From the NCBI GenBank assembly GCA_964355075.1, contig CAYHCF010000002.1, positions 1-64,000 of the forward strand: a stretch of 64,000 nucleotides of DNA, read 5' to 3'. The notes beneath the pieces are model-generated. The model saw only the letters and a list, made by a program, of their open reading frames with translations. It was not told the origin of the DNA and ran no database searches. The position numbers were made by a program, and so were the translations under genes. Positions 38,801 to 45,636 of this stretch are shown in pieces (position 1 is the first letter of the stretch; every line of letters starts with the position of its first letter). This DNA is from B1 sp964355075. GTDB lineage: Bacteria; Bacteroidota; Bacteroidia; UKL13-3.

Positions 38801-40179
38801 TTCATGGCGATATTGTTATAGATTCAAATGGTAAAAAACACAGTATCAGGGACAAGAATGTGAAAATTCTGGTTCCTAGCATGGGAAGATTTGCTACTGA
38901 TGGTTTTGCTGCTGCCTTCAGATTCTCTGGAATTAATTCGGAACCATTGCCTGTATATTCTTATGAAACCTTAAAAACGGGTCGAGGTTTAACCACTTCA
39001 AAAGAATGTATTCCTTTAACACTTTGCGCAGGAGCAATGGTTAATCATCAAAATAAAAATCCAAAAGAAGATGAAATCACCCTGATGTTTATGTCTACAG
39101 GTTGTGGGCCATGCAGACAAGGTCAGTATACCGTTTACCTGAAAGACATCATTGCCAATAAAAATCTTAAAAATCATGGCATATTTACGCTCACTGATGA
39201 AGATTCCTACAGCGGGTTGGGTACAGATTTTGTAATTCGTGGATTTACGGCGCTCACTATTTCAGATGTATATCAGAATTTGTATTTTGCAGTAGCTGCC
39301 CTTGCAGTTGATAAGGAAAAAGCACTTGAAATGGTGGATCAGGAATGGGAAAAGATCGTAGAAAAAATTGAAAAAGGGACGGCATCCGAAGTGTATAACC
39401 AGCTTGAGATTGCTGCAAAGAAATTTAGTACAATCGAAAAAATAACTACCATCGAGAAAGCCGTTAAAGTGGCATTAATCGGAGAGATATTTGTGCGCAA
39501 TGAAGACTTTTCAAGAAGAGAACTGGTTCAAAAATTGTTAGAACAGCATATCGTGATAAAAACAGCACCAATTGGTGAATATTTGTTATATGCAAATTAT
39601 CAGATAAAACGATTGTATAAAGAGCATTTACCATCTCTTAACTCAAGAATGCGTTTTAAATTGAGAGAAATTATTCAAAGAAAAGTAGAATTAAAAATTA
39701 AAAATATACTGGCTAAATCCGGATTCTACGAATATGAACCCATTGAGATTGAGAACGTAATAAAACATTCAAAAGGGCTGATACCGATTGAATTAGAAGG
39801 GGAAGCGATTCTAACAGTGGGTAGTGCCATGGCTGATATTGTTCATCATGCATCAGGTATTGTATCACTGGGACCGTTCGGATGTATGCCATCTCGTGTT
39901 GCCGAATCCATTTTAAGTGTAAATATGAATGTAAAAGGGAAGGAAAATGCACAGGGAAAAGAGTTAAAAATGAACAATTCTGAAATCGAAAATTTGCCAT
40001 TTTTATCTGTTGAAACCGACGGGAATTTATTTCCTCAGATCATTCAATCCAAATTAGAGATTTTCATTTTGCAAACCACCCGTCTTCATAAAGCATTAAT
40101 GAAAAGTTCTGAAGAAAAACAAAAAAGTTTTACATTAGGTTTATTGGATAAAATAAAGGCTCAGCTCAATCTGTTTTAG
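35854..40179 (+). CDS. Giant acyl-CoA dehydratase activase fusion (two BadF/HgdC ATPase domains plus HgdB-like domains)
   Basis: 1441 residues. Domain 1 (about 1-255) and domain 2 (about 300-560) are ASKHA ATPases of the BadF/HgdC type, each with cluster-binding cysteines: NKCASGTGEF and CSVFC in domain 1, NEACSAGTGSFLEE and CSAF in domain 2. Domain 2 has the intact phosphate motif LDVGSTTTK (Asp304). In domain 1 the equivalent aspartate is Cys13 (GICIGAS), so that site is probably degenerate. Cysteines 586, 593, 597 and 615 form a likely Fe-S site. DUF2229/HgdB-like regions follow, with GCGPCRQGQY near 1084-1093 and LGPFGCMPSRVAES near the end. Such fusions are known from anaerobes, but their substrate is unresolved. 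It heads the aromatic cluster, and I infer electron activation for a CoA-ester reductase or dehydratase. Confidence 0.8.
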   Translation: MKNMNSTRHMGICIGASSVSVVELQKDHEEIKLTSYSTKPHHGNPKQIIEEIFSKETPDKIVVTGRKFRNLLNITSIPEPEAVELAAEYLQLNTDIIISAGGENFIIYLLDKNRKISKCMTGNKCASGTGEFFLQQIQRMNLSVEDAIALSGEGEAYNISGRCSVFCKSDCTHALNKGVAKQDVIAGLCRMMANKIIELTSHISCDRAVIIGGVARNNKILNTLHEHFNELIVPDEAAYFEALGAALHSANNEVPSVDIESLFRKEHISFTFHKDLKQFVDFVDFKEFQKGEVAENDVCILGLDVGSTTTKAIMMRVSDNAVLATEYLRTNGDPIQASIECYKSLKEKLNTKVKIIGLGVTGSGRHISGLHANTKGIVNEILAHANATIYFDKDVDTIFEIGGQDAKYTFITAGVPSDYAMNEACSAGTGSFLEEAAKESLNIDYKLIGDIALMASNPPNFNDQCSAFISSDVKNALHEGLNKEDIVAGLVYSICLNFTNRVKGNRPVGNKVFMQGGVCYNKAVPIAMAALTGKHIIVPPEPGLMGAFGVALEIKERLALNLFEEQHFDLDELINRKVEYGKSFICAGQPEGCDRKCNVNLILIEGRKIPFGGACNKYYDYRKTKSKEKANSNLVKVRQDLVFEKYAPFHEVAENSKVLAIPKSFLVNTLYPLYYNFFSKLGFKVVLGEEAVKEGIDKQQASFCYPVELAHGFFQGLIDLKPDYIFLPHITEIYDPLDKNYNKTCILLQSEAYYLQSTFNKSIGDIKILAPIINFSQGYASGKDSFIDLAISLGKSTSQAEAAFKFAINQLMQMFEEFKALGKQAMEDLAKDPKQIAIVLFGRSYNAFAKEANLGIPQKFSSRNLTLIPHDFIPSAHLESYENMYWGTGNQILRSARFVKNHEQLFGTYITNFSCGPDSMMIPYFRKIMGNKPSLTLELDSHSADAGLNTRIEAAVDIINRYRELTKKGMLNETASNFKQVEVHGDIVIDSNGKKHSIRDKNVKILVPSMGRFATDGFAAAFRFSGINSEPLPVYSYETLKTGRGLTTSKECIPLTLCAGAMVNHQNKNPKEDEITLMFMSTGCGPCRQGQYTVYLKDIIANKNLKNHGIFTLTDEDSYSGLGTDFVIRGFTALTISDVYQNLYFAVAALAVDKEKALEMVDQEWEKIVEKIEKGTASEVYNQLEIAAKKFSTIEKITTIEKAVKVALIGEIFVRNEDFSRRELVQKLLEQHIVIKTAPIGEYLLYANYQIKRLYKEHLPSLNSRMRFKLREIIQRKVELKIKNILAKSGFYEYEPIEIENVIKHSKGLIPIELEGEAILTVGSAMADIVHHASGIVSLGPFGCMPSRVAESILSVNMNVKGKENAQGKELKMNNSEIENLPFLSVETDGNLFPQIIQSKLEIFILQTTRLHKALMKSSEEKQKSFTLGLLDKIKAQLNLF

Positions 40180-40297
40180 GGGTCAGATTTAATTCAATTG
40201 TTTGCCATGACCCCAATTCAGCCTGTACCGGTGAAGTTGTTTTGGTTAAATCGGAAAATGGCGAACTTAAAAAATATTTTTTATTTTCACTTACAAT

Positions 40298-40311
40298 ATG
40301 ACAAAAGTCAT
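40298..40311. promoter_or_regulatory. CRP/FNR-like palindrome upstream of bcrC
   Basis: ATGAC-AAAA-GTCAT shares the TGAC-N4-GTCA core with the palindrome at 35737-35750. Its centre is about 128 bases before the bcrC ATG. A near-consensus -7 box (TCACTTTG, 40356-40363) lies between. Both sites precede likely transcription-unit heads of the same pathway. Regulator identity and binding are inferred. Confidence 0.4.
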
Positions 40312-40431
40312 TTAGAATTATGATGGCCATCAATCAAATTTACGTTAAAAGCAACTCACTTTGTTATATAGAAGAAAATCAAAAACTTCAGTGCTGATTA
40401 TTACAACATCAAAAGGAAATAAAACAGTTTA

Positions 40432-41595
40432 ATGAAAACATTAGAAAAAATAATACAAGATTGTGAATCACTGGCATTTGACTTGAGTTTTACAAGGGCT
40501 AAGGAGTGGAAATCGGAAGATCCAAAGCGAATTATTGTAGGTTATCTACCTATCTATATCCCGCGTGAAATTATTCATGCTGCAAATGGAATTGCGGTAG
40601 GCATTATGGGTTCAGGCGACCGAAAACAGATTATCAAGGGAGACGCTTATTATCAATCCTATATATGTCATTTCCCAAGAGGTGTTATCGAAATGGCATT
40701 AGATAACAATCTGGATGGATTTGACGGATTTCTGTTCCCTGCCATATGTGACTGTGTTCGGAATCTTTCGGGCATGTTTAAATTATCCAAAAAGGGGAAA
40801 TTTCAACGTTATTTTGACTACCCTCAAAATTTCGAATCCCATATAGGTGGAACTTTTTACAAACAGGAAATTGAAAAGGTTCTGGACGATATGTTTGCCA
40901 TCAACGGGATAAAGGTTACTACCAAAGCACTTAATCAATCGATCCTTTTATATAACAGAAACAGAAACCTGATTGAGAAAATATATGATATCAGACAAGC
41001 AACGCCATGGAAACTATCAGCCGTTGAAACCTATTATATTCTTAGAGCTGGTCAGGTAATTCCTGTTGAAGAGCACAATGAAATATTGGAACAAGTAGTT
41101 TCTCATTTACAAAATGAGAGAGGAGAGCCAATGGACAATATCCGTATAGTTGTTAGCGGCTCCTTCTGCGAACAACCCCCAATTGGCTTGATAAAGTCGA
41201 TAGAATTGGCAGGTTGCTATATTGTGGAGGATGATTTTATGTTGGGATCAAGACTCATACAGGGAAATATAAACGCAGATTCAGACATCCCTCTGGAAAC
41301 CCTGGCAGATGCCTATATCAATCACAGTACATTCTCCTCGGCTTTTTATGATGTTGGAAATCCCAAGGGAAAACGACTGGTAAAACTGGCAAAGGAAAGA
41401 AATGCAGATGGTATCATTTTCTGTGCGGCCAGCTTTTGTGACCCTGCCCTACTCGACCGCCCGGAAATGCAGAAAGAATGTGACCTTGCAGGAATTCCGC
41501 ATATCAATTTCCAATTCCATGAAAATACCGGTCAGTTTAAAGTAATAAAAGAACAAGCCGGAACTTTCTCTGATTCGATAAAGCTTTGGGCATAA
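40432..41595 (+). CDS. bcrC: Benzoyl-CoA reductase subunit C (class I)
   Basis: 387 residues, the normal BcrC/BadD length. It is an HgdB-family subunit with the BcrC-type segments GYLPIYIPREIIHAANGI, GDAYYQSYICHFPR and LFPAICDCVRNLSGM near the N-terminus. Conserved cysteines (YICHF, AICDC, SFCEQP, FCAASFC) would bind the [4Fe-4S] cluster. With BcrB it forms the reductase half that transfers electrons to the aromatic ring of benzoyl-CoA at very low potential, giving cyclohexa-1,5-diene-1-carbonyl-CoA. It is first of four genes in C-B-A-D order, the order of Thauera bcr and Rhodopseudomonas bad genes. A 252-base gap with a palindrome precedes it, so it probably has its own promoter. Confidence 0.88.
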   Translation: MKTLEKIIQDCESLAFDLSFTRAKEWKSEDPKRIIVGYLPIYIPREIIHAANGIAVGIMGSGDRKQIIKGDAYYQSYICHFPRGVIEMALDNNLDGFDGFLFPAICDCVRNLSGMFKLSKKGKFQRYFDYPQNFESHIGGTFYKQEIEKVLDDMFAINGIKVTTKALNQSILLYNRNRNLIEKIYDIRQATPWKLSAVETYYILRAGQVIPVEEHNEILEQVVSHLQNERGEPMDNIRIVVSGSFCEQPPIGLIKSIELAGCYIVEDDFMLGSRLIQGNINADSDIPLETLADAYINHSTFSSAFYDVGNPKGKRLVKLAKERNADGIIFCAASFCDPALLDRPEMQKECDLAGIPHINFQFHENTGQFKVIKEQAGTFSDSIKLWA

Positions 41596-41602
41596 TTCAA
41601 AT

Positions 41603-41624
41603 TATGAGTTATGAGTTATGAATT
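41603..41624 (+). repeat. Heptamer repeat between bcrC and bcrB
   Basis: Three 7-base units (ATGAGTT, ATGAGTT, ATGAATT) lie just after the bcrC stop. This is the shortest member of the seven-base repeat set found in this region. Confidence 0.6.
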
Positions 41625-41718
41625 TGATTTATTAATGTTTAACGGATAGGTGGAGATTGCATCTGCCCTTCATGGATGAAAACAATGTTTTAAATATAAA
41701 AAAAAATTATTAATTATT

Positions 41719-43023
41719 ATGAGCAAAGGACATCAAGAGGCAATTAAAGAAAATAGCATGGTTATCCAAAAGGAGATGCTTGCCAAACAATTTAAGGAAT
41801 TAAGTACTGCGAGTGAACTTGGCAAAAAAGTTGTTTATACTTTTGTTCCGGGAAACCTTACCGAACTTATTCTATCATTTGACATGCTACCGGTGTACCC
41901 CGAGATCAATGCCTTGCAGTCGGGTATGCGAAAAAAATCTGCTGATTATATCCGCGACGCTGAAAAGGTAGGATACTCAGAAGATGTTTGTACTTACGTA
42001 AAATGCGATGTAGGAATGATGTTGAACGGAAATATTGGTCCAACAGGAGAAAAAATTCCGCCACCCGATTTATTATTATTGAGCTATACAGGTTGTTTTA
42101 CTTTTTTAAAATGGTTTGAGAATCTCGAACGCTTGTATCCGGGAGTACCGGTTGCCATGTTGCATACACCCTATCAGGAAGATGGTAAAATATCTCAGGA
42201 TCAAATTGACTACATGGTTAAACAAATGAAAGAGGAAGTGATACCAAAAATGGAAATGGTATCCGGGCAGAAATTTGATATGGACCGTCTTTCAAAGATG
42301 CTTGTAAATTCAGCAAAAGCTGAAGACTTACTGGTAAAGATTTTAGAGAGTGCAAAACAGGTGCCATCACCTATTGATGCTTATTTTGCCGGCGTATATT
42401 ATATAGGCCCGATTTTCACGGCTTTTAGAGGTACCGAAGAAGCTGTAGAATATTATACTGAACTATGGAATGAGGTTCAGGAAAGAATGAGATTGGGTTT
42501 AGGCCCTATTACTCCGGAAGGGGAATTGAAAGAAGAGAAATTCAGGTTGGTTGTTGAAGGACCTCCTAACTGGACTAATTTCAGAGAGTTTTGGAAAATA
42601 TTTTATGATATGGGAGCTGTTATAGTTGCCTCATCCTACACCAAAGTGGGTGGTGTTTACGATCAGGGGTTCAGACATGACAGTAAAGAACCGCTTGAAA
42701 GTTTAGCAAAATATTGTATGGGGGTTTACACCAATCTGAACCTGCCACAACGTGTGGACATGCTTGAAAAATATGTAAAAGATTATAAGGCCGACGGTTT
42801 TCTTATCAATTCCATAAAAAGCTGCAACTCCTTCTCTGCAGGCCAATTAATGATTATGAGAGAGATTGAACAGAGGGCTGGAGTGCCTGTTGGATTTATC
42901 GAATCTGATTTGGTTGACCCCAGGTACTTTTCCTATGCCAATATTAAGAATAGATTAGAATCGTATTTCCAGATGTTGGGTCAGCGGAAAATCATAATAA
43001 AACAGGTAGAAGCAGAAGTGTAA
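41719..43023 (+). CDS. bcrB: Benzoyl-CoA reductase subunit B (class I)
   Basis: 434 residues, matching BcrB/BadE length. It is an HgdB-family fold with DVCTYVKCDVGMMLNG, LLSYTGCFTFLKWFENL, GPIFTAFRGTEEAVEYY and a C-terminal SIKSCNSFSAGQ cysteine region. It is the second half of the BcrBC reductase that binds benzoyl-CoA and shares the Fe-S site. The gene follows bcrC at about 120 bases, and its stop is 2 bases from a heptamer repeat array. The family separation from 2-hydroxyacyl-CoA dehydratase is made on context (dch, had and oah nearby) as well as sequence. Confidence 0.87.
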   Translation: MSKGHQEAIKENSMVIQKEMLAKQFKELSTASELGKKVVYTFVPGNLTELILSFDMLPVYPEINALQSGMRKKSADYIRDAEKVGYSEDVCTYVKCDVGMMLNGNIGPTGEKIPPPDLLLLSYTGCFTFLKWFENLERLYPGVPVAMLHTPYQEDGKISQDQIDYMVKQMKEEVIPKMEMVSGQKFDMDRLSKMLVNSAKAEDLLVKILESAKQVPSPIDAYFAGVYYIGPIFTAFRGTEEAVEYYTELWNEVQERMRLGLGPITPEGELKEEKFRLVVEGPPNWTNFREFWKIFYDMGAVIVASSYTKVGGVYDQGFRHDSKEPLESLAKYCMGVYTNLNLPQRVDMLEKYVKDYKADGFLINSIKSCNSFSAGQLMIMREIEQRAGVPVGFIESDLVDPRYFSYANIKNRLESYFQMLGQRKIIIKQVEAEV

Positions 43024-43025
43024 TT

Positions 43026-43190
43026 GGTAATCGGTAATTGGTAATTGGTAATTGGTAATTGGTAATCGGTAATTGGTCCCTTCGACAAGCTCAGGATGAC
43101 AAATTTTGTTGTCATAGTGAGCCTGTCGAACTACGGTAATTGGTATTTGGTAATCGGTAATTGGTAATCGGTAATTGGTAATTGGTAATT
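43026..43190 (+). repeat. GGTAATT heptamer arrays flanking a palindrome
   Basis: Seven perfect-phase 7-base units (GGTAATT or GGTAATC) occupy 43026-43074 and eight more occupy 43135-43190, with a palindromic block between. The arrays fill most of the bcrB-bcrA gap. There are no spacers of CRISPR type; the unit length is constant at 7. Confidence 0.9.
43081..43130. repeat. Palindromic element nested in the heptamer array
   Basis: Arms 43081-43102 and 43109-43130 begin TTCGACA and end TGTCGAA and match at 19 of 22 positions around a 6-base loop. The GACAAGCTCAGGATGACA type sequence is a widespread intergenic palindrome in Bacteroidota. It could fold in mRNA between bcrB and bcrA. Confidence 0.8.
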
Positions 43191-43229
43191 GGTTTAAAAA
43201 AAATAAATTAGCATATAAAATAGAATTAA

Positions 43230-44645
43230 ATGAATAAATATTATCTTGGAGTTGATCTTGGCTCCACAACATCAAAGGCGGTTATCATAAACGATCAGGA
43301 TGAAATTATTGGTCGTGGAATTACCAATACCCGCGCCAACTACTCGGTGGCGGCAGATATAGCCAGGGAAGAAGCGATTTATAACGCTCGTTTTTCCATA
43401 CTCAAAAAAAATCTTGAAAAAGATATGGAATCGAATCCCGAGTACAGAAAGTATATTTCAGATCTGGAAAGTGTTTTTCAATATGAACAATTCAAAGTTC
43501 GGATTGATAAGTTGGGCGAGGAGCTGGTAAAAACCTGTAATAGTTACCTGTCGGGAGACAAGAAAGATCTCATGCTGGAGAATTTAAGAAATATCAGAAA
43601 AGTAATTAAGCCAAAAATAAAACATGCGTATATTTTCGGTGATCTGGGTTCCAAAAATCAGTTTTTCAGGGATATCGTTTCAGAGCTTTACAACGAAGAA
43701 GTAAACAAGCTCGACAGTTCATTATTTGAACCTTTAATGACTATTTGGGATAAAAGTATCAGTCCGGCCGAGAATCAGGCTGTTGAATTCAACTTCTTTG
43801 AATTGATCCAGAAGGCAATGGAATTGCTTAGAGAAAAATATGAAAACCTTCCTGATAATCTCGAAGATGAAAGCATCAATTTTGATGCTGAATTAAATTT
43901 ATTAAAAGGCAAGTTTTATAATGTTAGCGATTCCTTACGCGAGCACATTCATAATATTGCCAGGATTGAATTTAATATTACCAATATGACCGGAACGGGC
44001 TATGGTCGTGCACTACTTCCATTTCCTCAGGAATGTATCCGTTCTGAAATTTTATGTCATGCTTTTGGTGCCCACGCAATTTTTCCTGAAACCCGAACGG
44101 TTTTAGACATAGGTGGTCAGGATACCAAAGCAATTCAGGTTGATAAATACGGATTGGTTACCAGTTTCCAGATGAACGACAGATGTGCTGCAGGTTGTGG
44201 AAGGTACTTAGGTTATATCGCCGATGAGATGAGCATATCTTTAAACGAATTAGGACCCATGGCGATGAAAGCAGAAAAGGAAGTAGTGATTTGTTCTACC
44301 TGTACTGTTTTTGCCGGAGCTGAATTAAGGGAACTTACCAATCTTGGTGAGAAACGAGAGGACATTCTGGGCGGCTTACACAAGGCCATTATTATGCGGG
44401 CAATGTCGCTGATTGCCCGTTCAGGTGGTGTATTTAACGAATTTACTTTTACCGGAGGGGTTGCGAGAAATCAGGCGGTGATTAAGTACCTTACCCAATT
44501 AGTAAGAGAAAATTACGGAAATGATATTGTAATAAATATTCACACCGATTCAATTTTTATGGGAGCATTGGGAGGAGCCATGTTTGCAAGAAGGAACATG
44601 GTTGCTGATTTACCAACTACAAAAAAAACAAAAGAATTAGCATAA
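43230..44645 (+). CDS. bcrA: Benzoyl-CoA reductase ATPase subunit A (class I)
   Basis: 471 residues. It is an ASKHA ATPase with LGVDLGSTTSKAVI (Asp9) at the N-terminus. A helical insertion (about 40-230, including REEAIYNARFSILKKNLEKD) typical of BcrA follows. The catalytic core has GTGYGRALLPF, VLDIGGQDTKAIQ, NDRCAAGCGRYLGY (cluster cysteine), CSTCTVFAGAELREL and FTGGVARNQAV. BcrA and BcrD bridge a [4Fe-4S] cluster and hydrolyse two ATP per electron to drive electrons into BcrBC. ATG at 43230 follows a 39-base stretch after the repeat array. bcrD starts 16 bases downstream. Confidence 0.88.
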   Translation: MNKYYLGVDLGSTTSKAVIINDQDEIIGRGITNTRANYSVAADIAREEAIYNARFSILKKNLEKDMESNPEYRKYISDLESVFQYEQFKVRIDKLGEELVKTCNSYLSGDKKDLMLENLRNIRKVIKPKIKHAYIFGDLGSKNQFFRDIVSELYNEEVNKLDSSLFEPLMTIWDKSISPAENQAVEFNFFELIQKAMELLREKYENLPDNLEDESINFDAELNLLKGKFYNVSDSLREHIHNIARIEFNITNMTGTGYGRALLPFPQECIRSEILCHAFGAHAIFPETRTVLDIGGQDTKAIQVDKYGLVTSFQMNDRCAAGCGRYLGYIADEMSISLNELGPMAMKAEKEVVICSTCTVFAGAELRELTNLGEKREDILGGLHKAIIMRAMSLIARSGGVFNEFTFTGGVARNQAVIKYLTQLVRENYGNDIVINIHTDSIFMGALGGAMFARRNMVADLPTTKKTKELA

Positions 44646-44661
44646 AAATAAATAATAATAA

Positions 44662-45501
44662 ATGATGGAAAATTTTTATACAATGGGGATCGATGTGGGT
44701 TCTAATTTTATCAAACTTGTATTGGTAGATTACTCCAATAATCCTCAAATAATTGACAAGCACACTGAAAAGATCAGAAAGCGCAATCCTTCAGTTGTGG
44801 CTGAAGAATTGATTCAGGGGATGTTGACGAAAAACAATCTTCAATATGAAGACATTGCATATCTGGCTTCAACCGGTGAAGGAGATTTGGTAAAACGCAA
44901 ACGAGGACATTTTTATGGAATGACCACACATGCCAAAGGAGCACACTATTTCTTTCCGGATGCCATTACCGTAGTGGATATGGGAGCGCTATATGTAAGA
45001 GCCATTAAAATGACGACAGATGCCCGCGTTCAGGATTATAAGATGACCGGTCAGTGCGCCTCCGGATCGGGACAATTTGTTGAAAACATTTCGCGCTATC
45101 TGGGACTGTCTATTGAAGAAGTAGGAGGTGTTTCCCTGCAAGCTGAAGCTCCCGAATTATCTTCCGGGATTTGTGCAGTATTGGCTGAAACTGATGTAAT
45201 CAATATGGTTTCAAGAGGAATTAAAACACCAAATATTATCAAAGGAATTCACCTCTCCATAGCCAGCAGAATCATTAAACTACTAAGCTCCCTCAAGGCA
45301 GAATCTCCGATCGTTATTACCGGGGGGATGTCGTTGAATAGTGGCATGATACAGGCCATTGAAGAACAATTACTGGAAACCGGGAAAAAATATGTTATCA
45401 AAACGCATCCCGACGCCATTTATGCAGGCGCAATCGGTGCGGCTTTGTGGGGAGGATTCAGGCATATTAAATTGAAGGAAAAGCAAGCTGAACTGGTATA
45501 A
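44662..45501 (+). CDS. bcrD: Benzoyl-CoA reductase ATPase subunit D (class I)
   Basis: 279 residues, matching BcrD/BadG. It has GIDVGSNFIKLVLVD at the start, the BcrD-type STGEGDLVKRKRGHFYGMTTHAKGA, VVDMGALYVRAIKM, the cluster cysteine in TGQCASGSGQFVENI and a second in GICAVLAETDV. The GHFYGMTTHAKGA stretch separates it from the generic activators elsewhere in the cluster. It forms the ATPase heterodimer with BcrA. Two adjacent ATGs (44662, 44665) are possible starts. It completes the C-B-A-D gene set. Confidence 0.9.
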   Translation: MMENFYTMGIDVGSNFIKLVLVDYSNNPQIIDKHTEKIRKRNPSVVAEELIQGMLTKNNLQYEDIAYLASTGEGDLVKRKRGHFYGMTTHAKGAHYFFPDAITVVDMGALYVRAIKMTTDARVQDYKMTGQCASGSGQFVENISRYLGLSIEEVGGVSLQAEAPELSSGICAVLAETDVINMVSRGIKTPNIIKGIHLSIASRIIKLLSSLKAESPIVITGGMSLNSGMIQAIEEQLLETGKKYVIKTHPDAIYAGAIGAALWGGFRHIKLKEKQAELV

Positions 45502-45636
45502 GCACGAAGGTAGGATCCGCGTGATTTCACGAATCCAAAATAGAGAAAAACAGCCATTGGGAAAAAAAGTATAAGTAATTAACTTTTAAGTAAGACCCCT
45601 ATTTCGTAAAATAATAAAAAGAATAAAAATATAATT

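Noticed and set aside
40179..40214. Terminator after the 1441-residue gene
   Set aside because: GGGGTCA and TGACCCC can pair, but the loop is 22 bases and there is no T run.
43026..43190. CRISPR-like array
   Set aside because: The units are 7 bases with no unique spacers of 25-40 bases and no cas genes nearby.
42955..43275. 106-codon minus-strand frame over the repeat array
   Set aside because: It is an artefact of translating the heptamer units, giving a repeated NYRLPIT pattern, and overlaps bcrB and bcrA.
40432..45501. 2-hydroxyglutaryl-CoA or phenyllactyl-CoA dehydratase operon instead of benzoyl-CoA reductase
   Set aside because: Four genes in C-B-A-D order with BcrA- and BcrD-specific segments, plus dch, had and oah next door, fit benzoyl-CoA reductase better; dehydratases have one activator and no such neighbours.
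45521..45538. Operator-like palindrome CGTGA-TT-TCACG between bcrD and the synthetase gene
   Set aside because: A short isolated inverted repeat with no second copy in the window and no promoter boxes; too weak to call.
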